A DNA stretch of 39,069 bases from Frankiales bacterium (GTDB taxonomy: Bacteria; Actinomycetota; Actinomycetes; Mycobacteriales; SCTD01): NCBI GenBank assembly GCA_025464915.1, contig JAODNF010000479.1:1-39069 (forward strand), written 5' to 3'. A model generated the notes under the pieces. It saw only the letters and a program-made list of their open reading frames with translations. It made no database searches and was not told where the DNA came from. Below are positions 1 to 8,235 of the stretch, in pieces. Every line of letters begins with the position of its first letter. Positions within the stretch are counted from its first letter, which is position 1. A program made the position numbers and the translations under genes.

Positions 1-1
1 G

Positions 2-601
2 GCGCCGCTCGCCCGCCTGGTGGCGCTCCGCTCCGAGGCGCCGGGCCTGGCCCGTCGTGCGGCCGCCGTCGTCGCCGGGACCGAGGCGCGGGTGCACGAG
101 GAGGACGCGCTCGTGCTCGTGGCGCTGCCGGTCGGCGGTGACGTCGAGCAGCTGGTCGCCCGCCTCGGCGGTGACGTCGTCGCCGGTGTCGCCGACGTGG
201 TCGAGGGGGCCAGCGACTGGGTGGCCGCCGCCGCTCTCGCCGCGGGAAGTGCTTGTGCTGCAAGGGATCTCGGCCTGGCCATCGGGCGCCCCGAGGACCC
301 GGCCGTGGCCGGTGAGCTGGTCGTGACCGAGGCGCAGTCGGCCGTCGCCGACCTGGTGCGCGACCTCCCCGACGCCCCGCTGCGCCGGCTGCAGGACCAC
401 GACGCGCGCGCGGGCGGAGAGCTGGTCTCGAGCCTCACGGCGTGGTGCCGGGCCGGCTTCGACGTCCCGACGGCCGCAGCCGCGCTGCACGTGCACGCCA
501 ACACCCTGCGCTACCGGCTCAAGCGGGCCGCCGAGGTCAGCGGGCTCGACGTGACGCGACCGCGGCAGCTGCTGGCGCTGCAGCTGCTCCTCGAGGTATG
601 A
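2..601 (+). CDS. PucR-family transcriptional regulator, C-terminal part (5'-truncated by window edge)
   Basis: The reading frame is open to the first base of the window, so the true start lies upstream; a GTG at 20 is only an internal candidate. About 200 residues are visible. The last 60 form the PucR-type C-terminal helix-turn-helix, with the diagnostic stretch AAALHVHANTLRYRLKR followed by a hydrophobic helix (LLALQLLLEV) at the very end. PucR-type proteins are DNA-binding regulators, often controlling catabolic or transport genes. The next gene, 10 bp downstream on the same strand, ends in the same kind of domain, so the two look like tandem paralogues that are probably co-transcribed. 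The sensor domain cannot be judged because it lies outside the window. Confidence 0.85.
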   Translation, partial: APLARLVALRSEAPGLARRAAAVVAGTEARVHEEDALVLVALPVGGDVEQLVARLGGDVVAGVADVVEGASDWVAAAALAAGSACAARDLGLAIGRPEDPAVAGELVVTEAQSAVADLVRDLPDAPLRRLQDHDARAGGELVSSLTAWCRAGFDVPTAAAALHVHANTLRYRLKRAAEVSGLDVTRPRQLLALQLLLEV

Positions 602-611
602 CACCCCCGAC

Positions 612-2381
612 GTGAAGGAGTCCTGGCTGCAGCTGCTGCTGCGCGACGCTTCAGCCGCGGAGCTCGAGGCGCACCGCGTCGCCCTGATCGCCGCCGGCCA
701 GCAGAACGTCGACGTCGAGGCACGCGAGGCGCTGCAGCTGCACGCGCTCCTGCGCGACCGCGCGAGCCGAGCCTCCGAGCTCGCAGCCCTCTCCGAGATG
801 GCCGGTCGCCTCACCTCGGTGCGCGACCTCGACGGTCTGCTCGCCGACGTCGCCCGGCAGGCCCGGCAGCTGCTCCGCAGCGACGTCAGCTACCTCGCCC
901 TGGTCGAGGGGGACTCGCTGCGGATCCGGTACTTCGACGGCACGCTGTCACCGACGTTCCGCGACATCAGGCTGTCGCTGACGGAGGGGCTCGCCGGCCG
1001 CATCTTCACCAGCGGCAAGGCGTCCTGGACGAACGACTACCTCAGCGACCCGTCGTTCCCGCACTCGGCGGCGGCTGACGAGCTCGCCGGCGACGAGCAG
1101 CTGAGGGCCATCCTCGGCGTACCCCTGCACGCCCGGGGGGAGACCATCGGCGCCCTGTTCACCTCCGACCGGCAGAGCCGGCCGTTCACCGACGGTGAGG
1201 TGCAGCTGCTCGCCGGCCTGGCGGGTCACGCGTCGGTCGCCATCGAGAACGCGCGGCTGTTCGACGCCGAGCGGAGCGCCGCCCAGGACCTGCGCGCCTC
1301 GGCGGCGGCGGTCGACCGCGCCATCGCGCTGCACGAGCGGCTCACCGAGGCTGCCGTGCGCGGTGGTGGCCCGGCGGCTGTGGTCTCCGCACTCAGCGAC
1401 GTGCTCGCCGTACCGGTGCAGCTTCTCGACGCCTCCGACCGGTCCCTCGCCGGGCCGGACCTCGGCGTCGAGTCCCCCTCCCTGCGGTTCGTCGACGCCG
1501 ATCGCGGCACGCTCGTGGAGGAGTCGTTCGTGCTCTGCCCGGTCGTGGCGGCGGAGGACTACCTGGGATGCCTGGTGGTCCGCGCGACCCGCACCGCCGC
1601 CGACGCCGAGGTGCGTCTGCTGGAGCGCGGCGCGCTGGGGATCGCCCTGTCGCTCGTGCAGGAACGGGCCCTCACCGACGCCGCCACCCGGTCCGCGGGC
1701 GAGCTGCTGGCGGCCCTCGTCGAGGGCGGCGAGTCCGACGTCCTCGAGCGGCGCGCCGCCTCGGTCCGCGTCGACCTCCGCATCCCGCACGTCGTCGCGC
1801 TGGTCGAGACCGACGACCCTGCCGCGCGCAGCGCCTGCGTCGATCTCGCCCGTCGCCACGGTGGCCTGGTCGTCGATCGCGCCGGCCGCACGCTCCTGCT
1901 GGTCAAGGACGGCGTGGACCTCTCCGGTCTCGCCGGTACGGCCACGATCGGCGTCTCCCCTGCCGTGACCGGTGCCGCGGCGATGCCGGGCGCCCTGGCA
2001 TCGGCGCGTCGGTGCCTGTCGGCGCTGCTGACCCTTGGCCGGCGCGGCGTGGTCGGTGGCGCCGCCGAGCTGGGCGTCTACCGGTTCCTGCTGGCTGCCG
2101 GCGGTCCCGACGAGGCCGCGGAGTTCGTCGAGCGCACCATCGGCCCGCTGCTGCTCCACGACGAGGCCCGCGGCACCGAGCTGGCCCGCACCCTCGAGGA
2201 GTACCTCGCCTCAGGACGACAGCACTCGGCCACGGCCGAGCGACTGCACATCCACCCGAACACCCTCTACCAGCGGCTCACCCGGATCGGCGCCGTCCTC
2301 GGGGAGGGCTGGCGTGAGCCGGACGCCGCCCTCGACCTGCACGTGGCCCTGCGGCTGCACCGCCTCGCCGCGACCCTGTAG
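612..2381 (+). CDS. GAF-domain PucR-family transcriptional regulator
   Basis: This is a 589-residue protein starting at GTG 612, 10 bp after the previous stop; no clear Shine-Dalgarno is seen, so coupling to the upstream gene is plausible. Residues about 58-217 form a GAF sensor domain (LSEMAGRLTSVRDLDGLL at its start, GVPLHARGETIGALF in the core, GLAGHASVAIENARLF at its end). A central region of about 300 residues resembles the intermediate domain of CdaR/PucR regulators. Residues about 520-585 carry the PucR helix-turn-helix (AERLHIHPNTLYQRLTR). GAF domains usually bind small molecules, but the ligand here is not predictable. The gene is convergent with the receiver-domain gene 20 bp away and lies close to a Liv transport operon, which PucR proteins sometimes regulate; that link is inference. 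Confidence 0.9.
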   Translation: MKESWLQLLLRDASAAELEAHRVALIAAGQQNVDVEAREALQLHALLRDRASRASELAALSEMAGRLTSVRDLDGLLADVARQARQLLRSDVSYLALVEGDSLRIRYFDGTLSPTFRDIRLSLTEGLAGRIFTSGKASWTNDYLSDPSFPHSAAADELAGDEQLRAILGVPLHARGETIGALFTSDRQSRPFTDGEVQLLAGLAGHASVAIENARLFDAERSAAQDLRASAAAVDRAIALHERLTEAAVRGGGPAAVVSALSDVLAVPVQLLDASDRSLAGPDLGVESPSLRFVDADRGTLVEESFVLCPVVAAEDYLGCLVVRATRTAADAEVRLLERGALGIALSLVQERALTDAATRSAGELLAALVEGGESDVLERRAASVRVDLRIPHVVALVETDDPAARSACVDLARRHGGLVVDRAGRTLLLVKDGVDLSGLAGTATIGVSPAVTGAAAMPGALASARRCLSALLTLGRRGVVGGAAELGVYRFLLAAGGPDEAAEFVERTIGPLLLHDEARGTELARTLEEYLASGRQHSATAERLHIHPNTLYQRLTRIGAVLGEGWREPDAALDLHVALRLHRLAATL

Positions 2382-2401
2382 CCGGCAGTTCTGGGGCGGG
2401 G

Positions 2402-2824
2402 TCAGGAGCGCTGGCGGGCGCGCACGTCGTGGGAGGCCGTCCGCTGGGACGGAACCTGCGGCTTCAGCACCGACGCCACGACCTCGACGAAGGTCGCGAA
2501 GTCGAACGGCTTCGAGAGCACGGCAGAGGCGAGCGAGCGGTCAGGTGCTGACTCGAGCTCCGTCATCGGCTTGCCGGAGACGACGACGATGGGGACGTGC
2601 CGGGTGAAGGGGTCCTGGCCCAGGTGCTGCGCGACCTCCCACCCGGTCATGCCCGGCATCATGATGTCGAGCGTCACGACGTCGGGCCGGTGCGTGGCGG
2701 CGAGCGCGAGGGCCGTCGGGCCGTCCGCCGCCGTGATGACGCGATAGCCCTCCATCTGCAGCGTCACCTCGATGAGCAGGCGGATGGAGTCCTCGTCGTC
2801 GACCACGAGCGCGAGCGGTGTCAT
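2402..2824 (-). CDS. Stand-alone response regulator receiver domain protein (CheY-like)
   Basis: This 140-residue protein consists of one receiver domain and a short basic tail, with no output domain. The fold is recognisable from the acidic pair in VVDDED (D9, D10), the phospho-acceptor D53 in TLDIMMPG, the switch Ser at about 83 in VVVSGKP and the conserved K105 in LSKPF. The ATG at 2824 is chosen because the receiver fold begins directly after it. The frame stays open to an ATG at 2878, but that would add 18 non-conserved residues. No Shine-Dalgarno precedes 2824, so a leaderless message is possible. No histidine kinase is present in the window, so the partner is unknown. It follows the Liv operon on the same strand after a gap of about 100 bp and may or may not be co-transcribed with it. 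Confidence 0.9.
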   Translation of the reverse strand: MTPLALVVDDEDSIRLLIEVTLQMEGYRVITAADGPTALALAATHRPDVVTLDIMMPGMTGWEVAQHLGQDPFTRHVPIVVVSGKPMTELESAPDRSLASAVLSKPFDFATFVEVVASVLKPQVPSQRTASHDVRARQRS

Positions 2825-2927
2825 GCCAAGGAGTGTCGGCGCGGCGAAGGTCGGACTACCTGACGAACGTGGCGTCACCCACCTGGTCGGAAGTGACCAT
2901 CCAGAGTCCGAAAAGGACCGCGATGCC

Positions 2928-3479
2928 CTACTCGCCGAGGGGGTCGCAGAGCTTGCAGGGCGTGAGACCGGGGGTCTTCGCCGTGACCGACCGGAGGTTG
3001 TCGCGCCCGTCGACGGCGACGCAGTCGGGGCGGTGGATCATCGTGCCGGTCTTGGTGGCGACCAGGTCGACGGCGGCGACGGCCGTGCCGCCGGCAGCGC
3101 GGCGGCTCTGCGGCTGGGCCTGCGCCTGCATCAGCTCCTCCATGCGGAGCAGGACCGCCTGCATCTCCTCGCGACCGGTGCGGTTCTCGCGGACGAGCAG
3201 GGTCATCCAGTACGCGAAGTAGACGAACCCGCCACCGATCACGAACGACAGGCCGAGCAGGCCGCCGGAGATCAGGTAGGGGATCTGCTCGAACAGCAGG
3301 ACGGTGTGCGAGGCGCCGTACCAGCCGAGCAGCACCAGGACGACGCCGAGCGGCAGCAGCGTGCCGCCGACGACGAGCATCCAGCGGTCGCTGAAGGAGA
3401 ACGTCGCGCGCGGCACCCGCAGCCCCTGGACGTTGGAGGCGAGCCGCTCCTGGCGCAGGTCGGCGTCGATCGTGGTCAT
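2928..3479 (-). CDS. Small two-TM membrane protein with Ada-like metal-binding C-terminus
   Basis: This is a 183-residue protein. The start ATG at 3479 overlaps the upstream TGA by ATGA, so it is preferred over an in-frame start 21 bp upstream. Residues about 34-56 and 66-96 are hydrophobic and likely two membrane segments. A Gln/Ala/Met-rich segment (about 103-125) may be helical. The last 45 residues contain HRPDC and, about 20 residues later, PCKLC. This spacing resembles the zinc-binding module of Ada and related small domains (His-x3-Cys ... Pro-Cys-x2-Cys). The tail is probably cytoplasmic. It is the last gene of the overlapping Liv operon. Its function is unknown; membrane-bound metal or redox sensing is only a guess. 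Confidence 0.8.
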   Translation of the reverse strand: MTTIDADLRQERLASNVQGLRVPRATFSFSDRWMLVVGGTLLPLGVVLVLLGWYGASHTVLLFEQIPYLISGGLLGLSFVIGGGFVYFAYWMTLLVRENRTGREEMQAVLLRMEELMQAQAQPQSRRAAGGTAVAAVDLVATKTGTMIHRPDCVAVDGRDNLRSVTAKTPGLTPCKLCDPLGE

Positions 3480-4819
3480 CGGTTCTCCTCGAGGGGGCAC
3501 ACGGGTGGGACGGCTTCGAGCACCTTGTCAGGAAGTCGCTTGAAGCCAAAGGCCATCAGGCCGACACCGACCAGCCCGAGGATCGGGAGGAACGGCGAGA
3601 GCCCGCCGTAGAGGGGCTTGGAGGACGCGGCGGCCGAGGTGCCGGGGTCGGCCACGATCGGCGGAGCGCCGGTCGTCCCGCCCGTCGTGGGAGGCACGCC
3701 GCCGGTCGTGGTCGGGTCGCCGGACAGGCCACCAGTGCCCCCGGACGTGGCGCCTGTGGTGGTGCTGCCCGCCGTCCCTCCGGTCGTGCCGATGCTCGTG
3801 GTGCCGCCGGTGGTGCCACCCGTCGTGCCCCCGACGTCGAAGCCCGGAACGCTGGTCGCCGTGACGTTGGCACCGCCGAGCGAGATGGTGAAGCTGTAGC
3901 CGGCCTGGGGCGCGAAGACCGCGACCAGGCTGCCGGAGGTGTAGGAGACGCCGGCGCCGACGGGCTTGCCCTGCGGCTGGCTCACCCGCAAGGTCAGGCC
4001 GGCGTTGGTCAGCGCGCTGTTGACCTGCGTCTGGAGGGCCGCGAGCGCGACCCCGCTGCCCTGGACCGTCACGCCCTGCTCGTCGATCGCGACCGGGACG
4101 CCGGCCACGGTCGCGCCGGTCACCACCGTCTTGCCCTTGACCGTCGCGACCTTGCCGTTCGTCGTCGCGGTCGCCTCGGAGGTGACCGAGCCGATGTGCA
4201 CGACGGTGGCGAGCGTGATGTCGGAGACGCTGCTCTTCGCTGTGGAGGCCGCCGCTGCGGGGCCGGTGAGGCTCGTCTTGCTGCTCGTCACTGCGGGGCC
4301 GAAGGTGCCGACCGGCGCGGAGACGCTGTCCACGTGAGCGTCGGCGGACGTGGCAGTCGCCTTGGCGGTCGCCGACATGGACGAGCCGGGCACGGAGGTG
4401 TTGGTGACGGTGTCGGGGGTCTGGCCGGTGCGGACCTGGGCCCGGACCGGCGTGTTCAGCGCCGTGGCGGACGGCGGGATCTGCCCGTTGCTCGCGGTGA
4501 TGAGCAGATCGCCGAGATCGGCGGCCAAGGCGCCGGGCCACGCGACGGAGGCCAGAGCGGATCCTGAGGGACCGTTCTGGAGGGACGAGGTCGCCTCCGG
4601 CAGCGCGCCCTCGCAGCCGTTAGCGGCAGCGGTCGTGACGTAGCAGAAGTTCGGCTCGCCGACGCGGACCTGCACGCCCTCCGCGAACCCGTTCAGGGCG
4701 TAGGACCCGAGGCCCGAGCCCGGGGTGCTGTCGACAGCACCGGCCTGCGCCATCGGCAGGATCGCGGCGCCGACGCAGCCGAGCCCCGCGACGACCAGTG
4801 CGGCTCCCGAGCGCCTCAT
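3476..4819 (-). CDS. Exported, C-terminally membrane-anchored Gly/Thr-rich protein of unknown function
   Basis: This 447-residue protein has a Sec signal peptide (about residues 1-28, ending near AQAGA). A long Ala/Ser/Thr/Val-rich body of about 300 residues resembles repetitive beta-structure. A low-complexity stalk of about 70 residues rich in GGTTGGTT-type repeats follows. A C-terminal hydrophobic segment (FLPILGLVGVGLMAFGF) and short positive tail (KRLPD) complete it. This arrangement is typical of surface proteins anchored in the membrane and projecting through the cell wall; there is no clear LPXTG. Two Cys near residues 58 and 68 could pair. The ATG overlaps the livF stop as ATGA, so it is translated as part of the Liv operon. 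I do not recognise the family. A role in presenting or collecting the transporter's substrate at the surface is inference from context. Confidence 0.8.
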   Translation of the reverse strand: MRRSGAALVVAGLGCVGAAILPMAQAGAVDSTPGSGLGSYALNGFAEGVQVRVGEPNFCYVTTAAANGCEGALPEATSSLQNGPSGSALASVAWPGALAADLGDLLITASNGQIPPSATALNTPVRAQVRTGQTPDTVTNTSVPGSSMSATAKATATSADAHVDSVSAPVGTFGPAVTSSKTSLTGPAAAASTAKSSVSDITLATVVHIGSVTSEATATTNGKVATVKGKTVVTGATVAGVPVAIDEQGVTVQGSGVALAALQTQVNSALTNAGLTLRVSQPQGKPVGAGVSYTSGSLVAVFAPQAGYSFTISLGGANVTATSVPGFDVGGTTGGTTGGTTSIGTTGGTAGSTTTGATSGGTGGLSGDPTTTGGVPPTTGGTTGAPPIVADPGTSAAASSKPLYGGLSPFLPILGLVGVGLMAFGFKRLPDKVLEAVPPVCPLEENR

Positions 4820-5526
4820 GCCGCGCCGCCCAGGTAGGCCTCGTTGACGAAGTCCGCGACGTCAGCGGGCTGGCCGACCATCGCGATGCGTCCGCCCGTC
4901 ATGACCGCGGCGTAGTCGGACACGGCCAGGGCGGTCCGGGCGAACTGCTCGACCAGGAGGATGCTGATGCCCTCCTGGGCCAGCTGCCCGACGAGCTCGT
5001 AGAGCTCGGACACGATCTTGGGCGCGAGCCCCATCGAGATCTCGTCGAGCAGCAGGATGCCAGGATCGGCGACGAGGGCACGGGACATCGCAAGCATCTG
5101 CTGCTCACCGCCGGACATCGTCCCTGCCAGCTGGTTGCGCCGCTCACCGAGGCGGGGGAAGCGCGCGTAGGACTTCTCCTGCACCTCGCTGGTGGAGAAC
5201 GGCGAGGAGTAGGTGAACATGCGGAGGTTCTCGTTGACCGTGAGGTTCGGGAAGATCCCCCGCCCCTCGGGGATGCGGCAGACGCCGGCCTTCGCGAGGT
5301 TCTCCGGAGCGACCCGGTTCACGTGCGAGCCGGCGACGTGGATGCAGCCCGCCGTCGGGCGGACGTAGCCGGACGCGACGAGCATCGTCGTGGTCTTGCC
5401 GGCTCCGTTCGGGCCGAGCAGCGCGTAGACGGTGCCGGCGGGGACGGACAGCGAGACGTCGTGCAGGACCTCGATCCGGCCGTAGCCGGCGCTGATCCCC
5501 TTGAGCTCGAGTGCGGGGGCGGCCAT
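4816..5526 (-). CDS. livF: Branched-chain amino acid-type ABC transporter ATP-binding protein LivF
   Basis: A 236-residue ABC ATPase. The start is ATG 5526, inside a TGATG overlap with livG, preceded by GAGG four bases upstream; the frame continues far upstream but only as a shadow of livG. Walker A is GPNGAGKT (38-45), the signature MSGGEQQ (137-143) and Walker B LLLDE (158-162, E162 catalytic). The LivF-specific traits PEGRGIFPNLTV and LVEQ are present. With LivG it forms the ATPase pair driving uptake by the fused LivHM permease just upstream in the operon. The length is normal for the family. The family imports branched-chain amino acids but also urea, amides and aromatic or aliphatic acids, so the substrate is not fixed by this sequence. 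Confidence 0.95.
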   Translation of the reverse strand: MAAPALELKGISAGYGRIEVLHDVSLSVPAGTVYALLGPNGAGKTTTMLVASGYVRPTAGCIHVAGSHVNRVAPENLAKAGVCRIPEGRGIFPNLTVNENLRMFTYSSPFSTSEVQEKSYARFPRLGERRNQLAGTMSGGEQQMLAMSRALVADPGILLLDEISMGLAPKIVSELYELVGQLAQEGISILLVEQFARTALAVSDYAAVMTGGRIAMVGQPADVADFVNEAYLGGAA

Positions 5527-6317
5527 CAGTCCTCGGCTCCCAGGTAGGCGGCTTGCACCGCGGGGTCGGCCTGCACGTCCTTCGGGAAGCCGACGCTGAT
5601 GATGCGCCCGAAGTCGAGCACGTGGATGCGGTCGCAGACGCGCATGACGAGATCGACGTCGTGCTCGACGACGAGCACGGCGATGCCCTCCTGCGCGAGG
5701 TCGATGAGAAGGTCGCCCAGCGCCTCGGACTCGGCCATGTCGAGGCCGGAGGCGGGCTCGTCGAGCAGCAGCACCCGGGGGTGCGTCGCGAGGCCGCGGC
5801 CGAGCTCGACGAGGCGGGCCAGGCCGGTCGGCAGCATGTCCACGCGCTCGTGCTGCACGTGCTGCAGCCCGACCCGCTCGACGATCTGGTCGGCGACGGC
5901 CCGCGGGTTGCTCTTGTCCTTCGACCAGCCGCGGCGGAACTCGGCAGCGGCCAGGATGTTGTCGCGCGCCGTCAGGGTCCCGAAGACCTCGAGCCGCTGG
6001 AAGGTGCGGGCGAGTCCCTTGCGGGCCCGCTTGTAGGGCGTCAGCCCGCTGACGTCCTCGTTGCCCAGGAACACCTTGCCGCTGGTCGGCGCCTCCAGGC
6101 CGGTGATGACGTTGAAGGTCGTCGTCTTGCCGGCGCCGTTGGGCCCGATGAGGCCGGTGACCTGACCCGCGAGGCACGCGATGGTCGCGGCGCTCACAGC
6201 CTGCACGCCACCGAAGCGGACCGAGACCTCGTCGACGTAGAGCGCGACCTCCGGATCCCGAGGGTCGTACTGGTGGTCGATGTGCGGGACGTAGGTCTCC
6301 AGATCAACCGTGGACAA
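5526..6317 (-). CDS. livG: Branched-chain amino acid-type ABC transporter ATP-binding protein LivG
   Basis: A 263-residue ABC ATPase starting at TTG 6317. The start is supported by a strong AGGAGG six bases upstream, which sits inside the 3' end of the permease gene, so the two genes overlap by 14 bp. Walker A is GPNGAGKT (58-65), the Q-loop RTFQ (104-107) and Walker B LLLDEPASGLD (183-193). The signature is the atypical LPTGLARLVE seen in many LivG proteins rather than LSGGQ. A 30-residue N-terminal extension rich in Asp/His/Tyr precedes the domain and is slightly longer than usual. It pairs with LivF, whose start overlaps this stop. Confidence 0.95.
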   Translation of the reverse strand: MSTVDLETYVPHIDHQYDPRDPEVALYVDEVSVRFGGVQAVSAATIACLAGQVTGLIGPNGAGKTTTFNVITGLEAPTSGKVFLGNEDVSGLTPYKRARKGLARTFQRLEVFGTLTARDNILAAAEFRRGWSKDKSNPRAVADQIVERVGLQHVQHERVDMLPTGLARLVELGRGLATHPRVLLLDEPASGLDMAESEALGDLLIDLAQEGIAVLVVEHDVDLVMRVCDRIHVLDFGRIISVGFPKDVQADPAVQAAYLGAED

Positions 6318-8232
6318 GGGTGGCCTCCTCGTACGACGGGGCGGCGGGGGTCGACGACGAGCCGAACTGCTGGCGCAGCCTCAGCCCGAGCTTCGACACC
6401 TGGCCGCCGAGGCCGTCGGGGTCCCGGCCGATGCTGATGGCGGCGATGCCGGTGAGCAGGAAGGTCAGCTGCACCTTGTCCGGCAGCGTGACGCCGAAGT
6501 GGCCGAGGATCTGCGGCATCTCCGGGAAGAGCCCGATCGTGAAGGCGCCGAACAGCGCGCCGGTGATGGTGTTGATGCCGCCGATCCGCAGCGCCAGCAG
6601 CAGTGCGAGGGACCCCAGCACGTCGAACTGGGACGGCGTGATGATCTCCTGCTGAGCGCCGAACATCGCGCCGGCGACCCCCGCGATGCCGGCGGACGCG
6701 GTGAAGACCACGACCTTGGTGATGGTGGTGTTGACGCCGAGCGTCGCGCACGCGGCCGGGGAGTCGTTGAGGGCGGTGAGCTGGCGACCCCATCGCCCGC
6801 GGCGGACGGCGAGCACACCGATGGCAGCCACGACGAAGACCACGACGGTGAGAAAGAAGAAGGTCTTCTCGGAGGAGGTGTCGATGAGCGGCAGCTCAAA
6901 GCGCTTCAGCTGCAGCGACTGGCCGCTGCCCAGCTTGAAGTTGAAGAAGCCGACGTCCATGCCCTTGGCGAAGGCGAAGGTGGCGAGGGCGAGGTAGAGG
7001 CCCCGCAGGCGGGCGGTCACCAGCGCGACGAGCATCCCGGCAGCCGCAGCGAGCAGGCCGCCCCACACCAGGCCCAGTGGTGAGGTCCCGGAGTGCGCCA
7101 TCGCGAAGGCGCCGAGCCCGAAGAACGTGAGGACGCACAGCGACGTCTGCCCGCTGTAGCCCGTGAGCAGCACGAGGGACAGCAAGGACAGCGCGGAGAT
7201 GAACATGCCCCCGGCGATGAGCAGGTTGGCCGAGGACAGCGCCGACGCCAGGGCGATCGCGAGCACGATCATCACGCCGCCCCCGGCGAGCGACTGGCGG
7301 AGTCCGGGCACGGTCGGGGCGACCCGGCCCACCGTCGTCGCGGTGCGCAGCCGGGCGCTCGGGAGGAAGAGCAGCAGCACGCCGAGGAAGATCATCGGCA
7401 CCGCCTTCTCGAGCTGGCCGAACGTCGTGCTGAAGGGCAGATGGGGCGCGACGTAGACCGGGTAGTAGCTGACGAGCAGCCCGAGGAGCAGGCCGCCGAC
7501 CGCCGTGCGGGGCAGGCTCTTCAGCCGTCCGAACAGGGCCGCGGCGTAGCCGTTGATCACGAGCAGGGTGAGCTGCAGCGCGCTCATGCCGACCTTGGGT
7601 GCGACCAGGATGCCGGCCAGCGCCGCGAGGCCGGCGCCGATCGCCCAGGAGAGCTGCTGGATGCGGGCCGGCGAGGCACCCGACATCGCGCACAGGTCGG
7701 GGTCGTCGACGACCCCGCGCATCGCGATGCCGATCCGCGTCGTGGAGAACAGGAAGCGCAGCCCGATGGCGACGCCGACGGCGGCGAGCACGATGATGAT
7801 CTGGCCCCAGGTGACCACGACGCCACCGATGTCCACGGGCTTCCAGGAGGCCAGCAGCTCCGGCAGGACGCGGGTCTGGCCCTGGTCCCAGAAGTAGTTC
7901 GCGGCGCCGAGGAAGAACAGCAGCAGGCCGAGCGTGATCACGAGGGTGACGTCGACCGAGGCGCCGTGCAGCGGTCTCATGACGATGCGCTCGATGGTGG
8001 CCCCGAACAGGGGCGCGAGGACCAGCAGCACCACGGGCAGGGCCAGCAGGACGGGCCAGTGCCACTTCACCGTGAGCTGCCAGTAGCTGAAGGCACCGAG
8101 CATCCCGATCGCGCCGTGCGCGAAGTTGAAGATGCCGGAGGTGGTGTAGGTGACGACCAGGCCGGTCGCGGTCAGCGCGTAGACGCATCCGACGACGAGG
8201 CCGACAACGGTCAGCTGGAGCAGCTGGTCCAT
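6304..8232 (-). CDS. Fused LivH-LivM permease of a branched-chain amino acid-type ABC importer
   Basis: This 642-residue polytopic membrane protein joins the two permease subunits usually encoded separately. Residues about 1-290 are LivH-like (GIFNFAHGAIGMLGAF near the N-terminus, RGVVDDPDLCAMSGAS as the coupling-loop region). Residues about 320-620 are LivM-like (LLTGYSGQTSLCVLTFFGLGAF, then ALNDSPAACATLGVN in its coupling region). A short linker with VGRVAPTVPGLRQSL joins the halves. The stop lies 14 bp inside livG, and the start is 3 bp after the binding-protein stop, so translation is coupled on both sides. LivHM fusions are known. It contrasts with the second system at 12.4 kb, where the ATPases are fused as well. 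Confidence 0.93.
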   Translation of the reverse strand: MDQLLQLTVVGLVVGCVYALTATGLVVTYTTSGIFNFAHGAIGMLGAFSYWQLTVKWHWPVLLALPVVLLVLAPLFGATIERIVMRPLHGASVDVTLVITLGLLLFFLGAANYFWDQGQTRVLPELLASWKPVDIGGVVVTWGQIIIVLAAVGVAIGLRFLFSTTRIGIAMRGVVDDPDLCAMSGASPARIQQLSWAIGAGLAALAGILVAPKVGMSALQLTLLVINGYAAALFGRLKSLPRTAVGGLLLGLLVSYYPVYVAPHLPFSTTFGQLEKAVPMIFLGVLLLFLPSARLRTATTVGRVAPTVPGLRQSLAGGGVMIVLAIALASALSSANLLIAGGMFISALSLLSLVLLTGYSGQTSLCVLTFFGLGAFAMAHSGTSPLGLVWGGLLAAAAGMLVALVTARLRGLYLALATFAFAKGMDVGFFNFKLGSGQSLQLKRFELPLIDTSSEKTFFFLTVVVFVVAAIGVLAVRRGRWGRQLTALNDSPAACATLGVNTTITKVVVFTASAGIAGVAGAMFGAQQEIITPSQFDVLGSLALLLALRIGGINTITGALFGAFTIGLFPEMPQILGHFGVTLPDKVQLTFLLTGIAAISIGRDPDGLGGQVSKLGLRLRQQFGSSSTPAAPSYEEATLVHG

Positions 8233-8235
8233 CCG

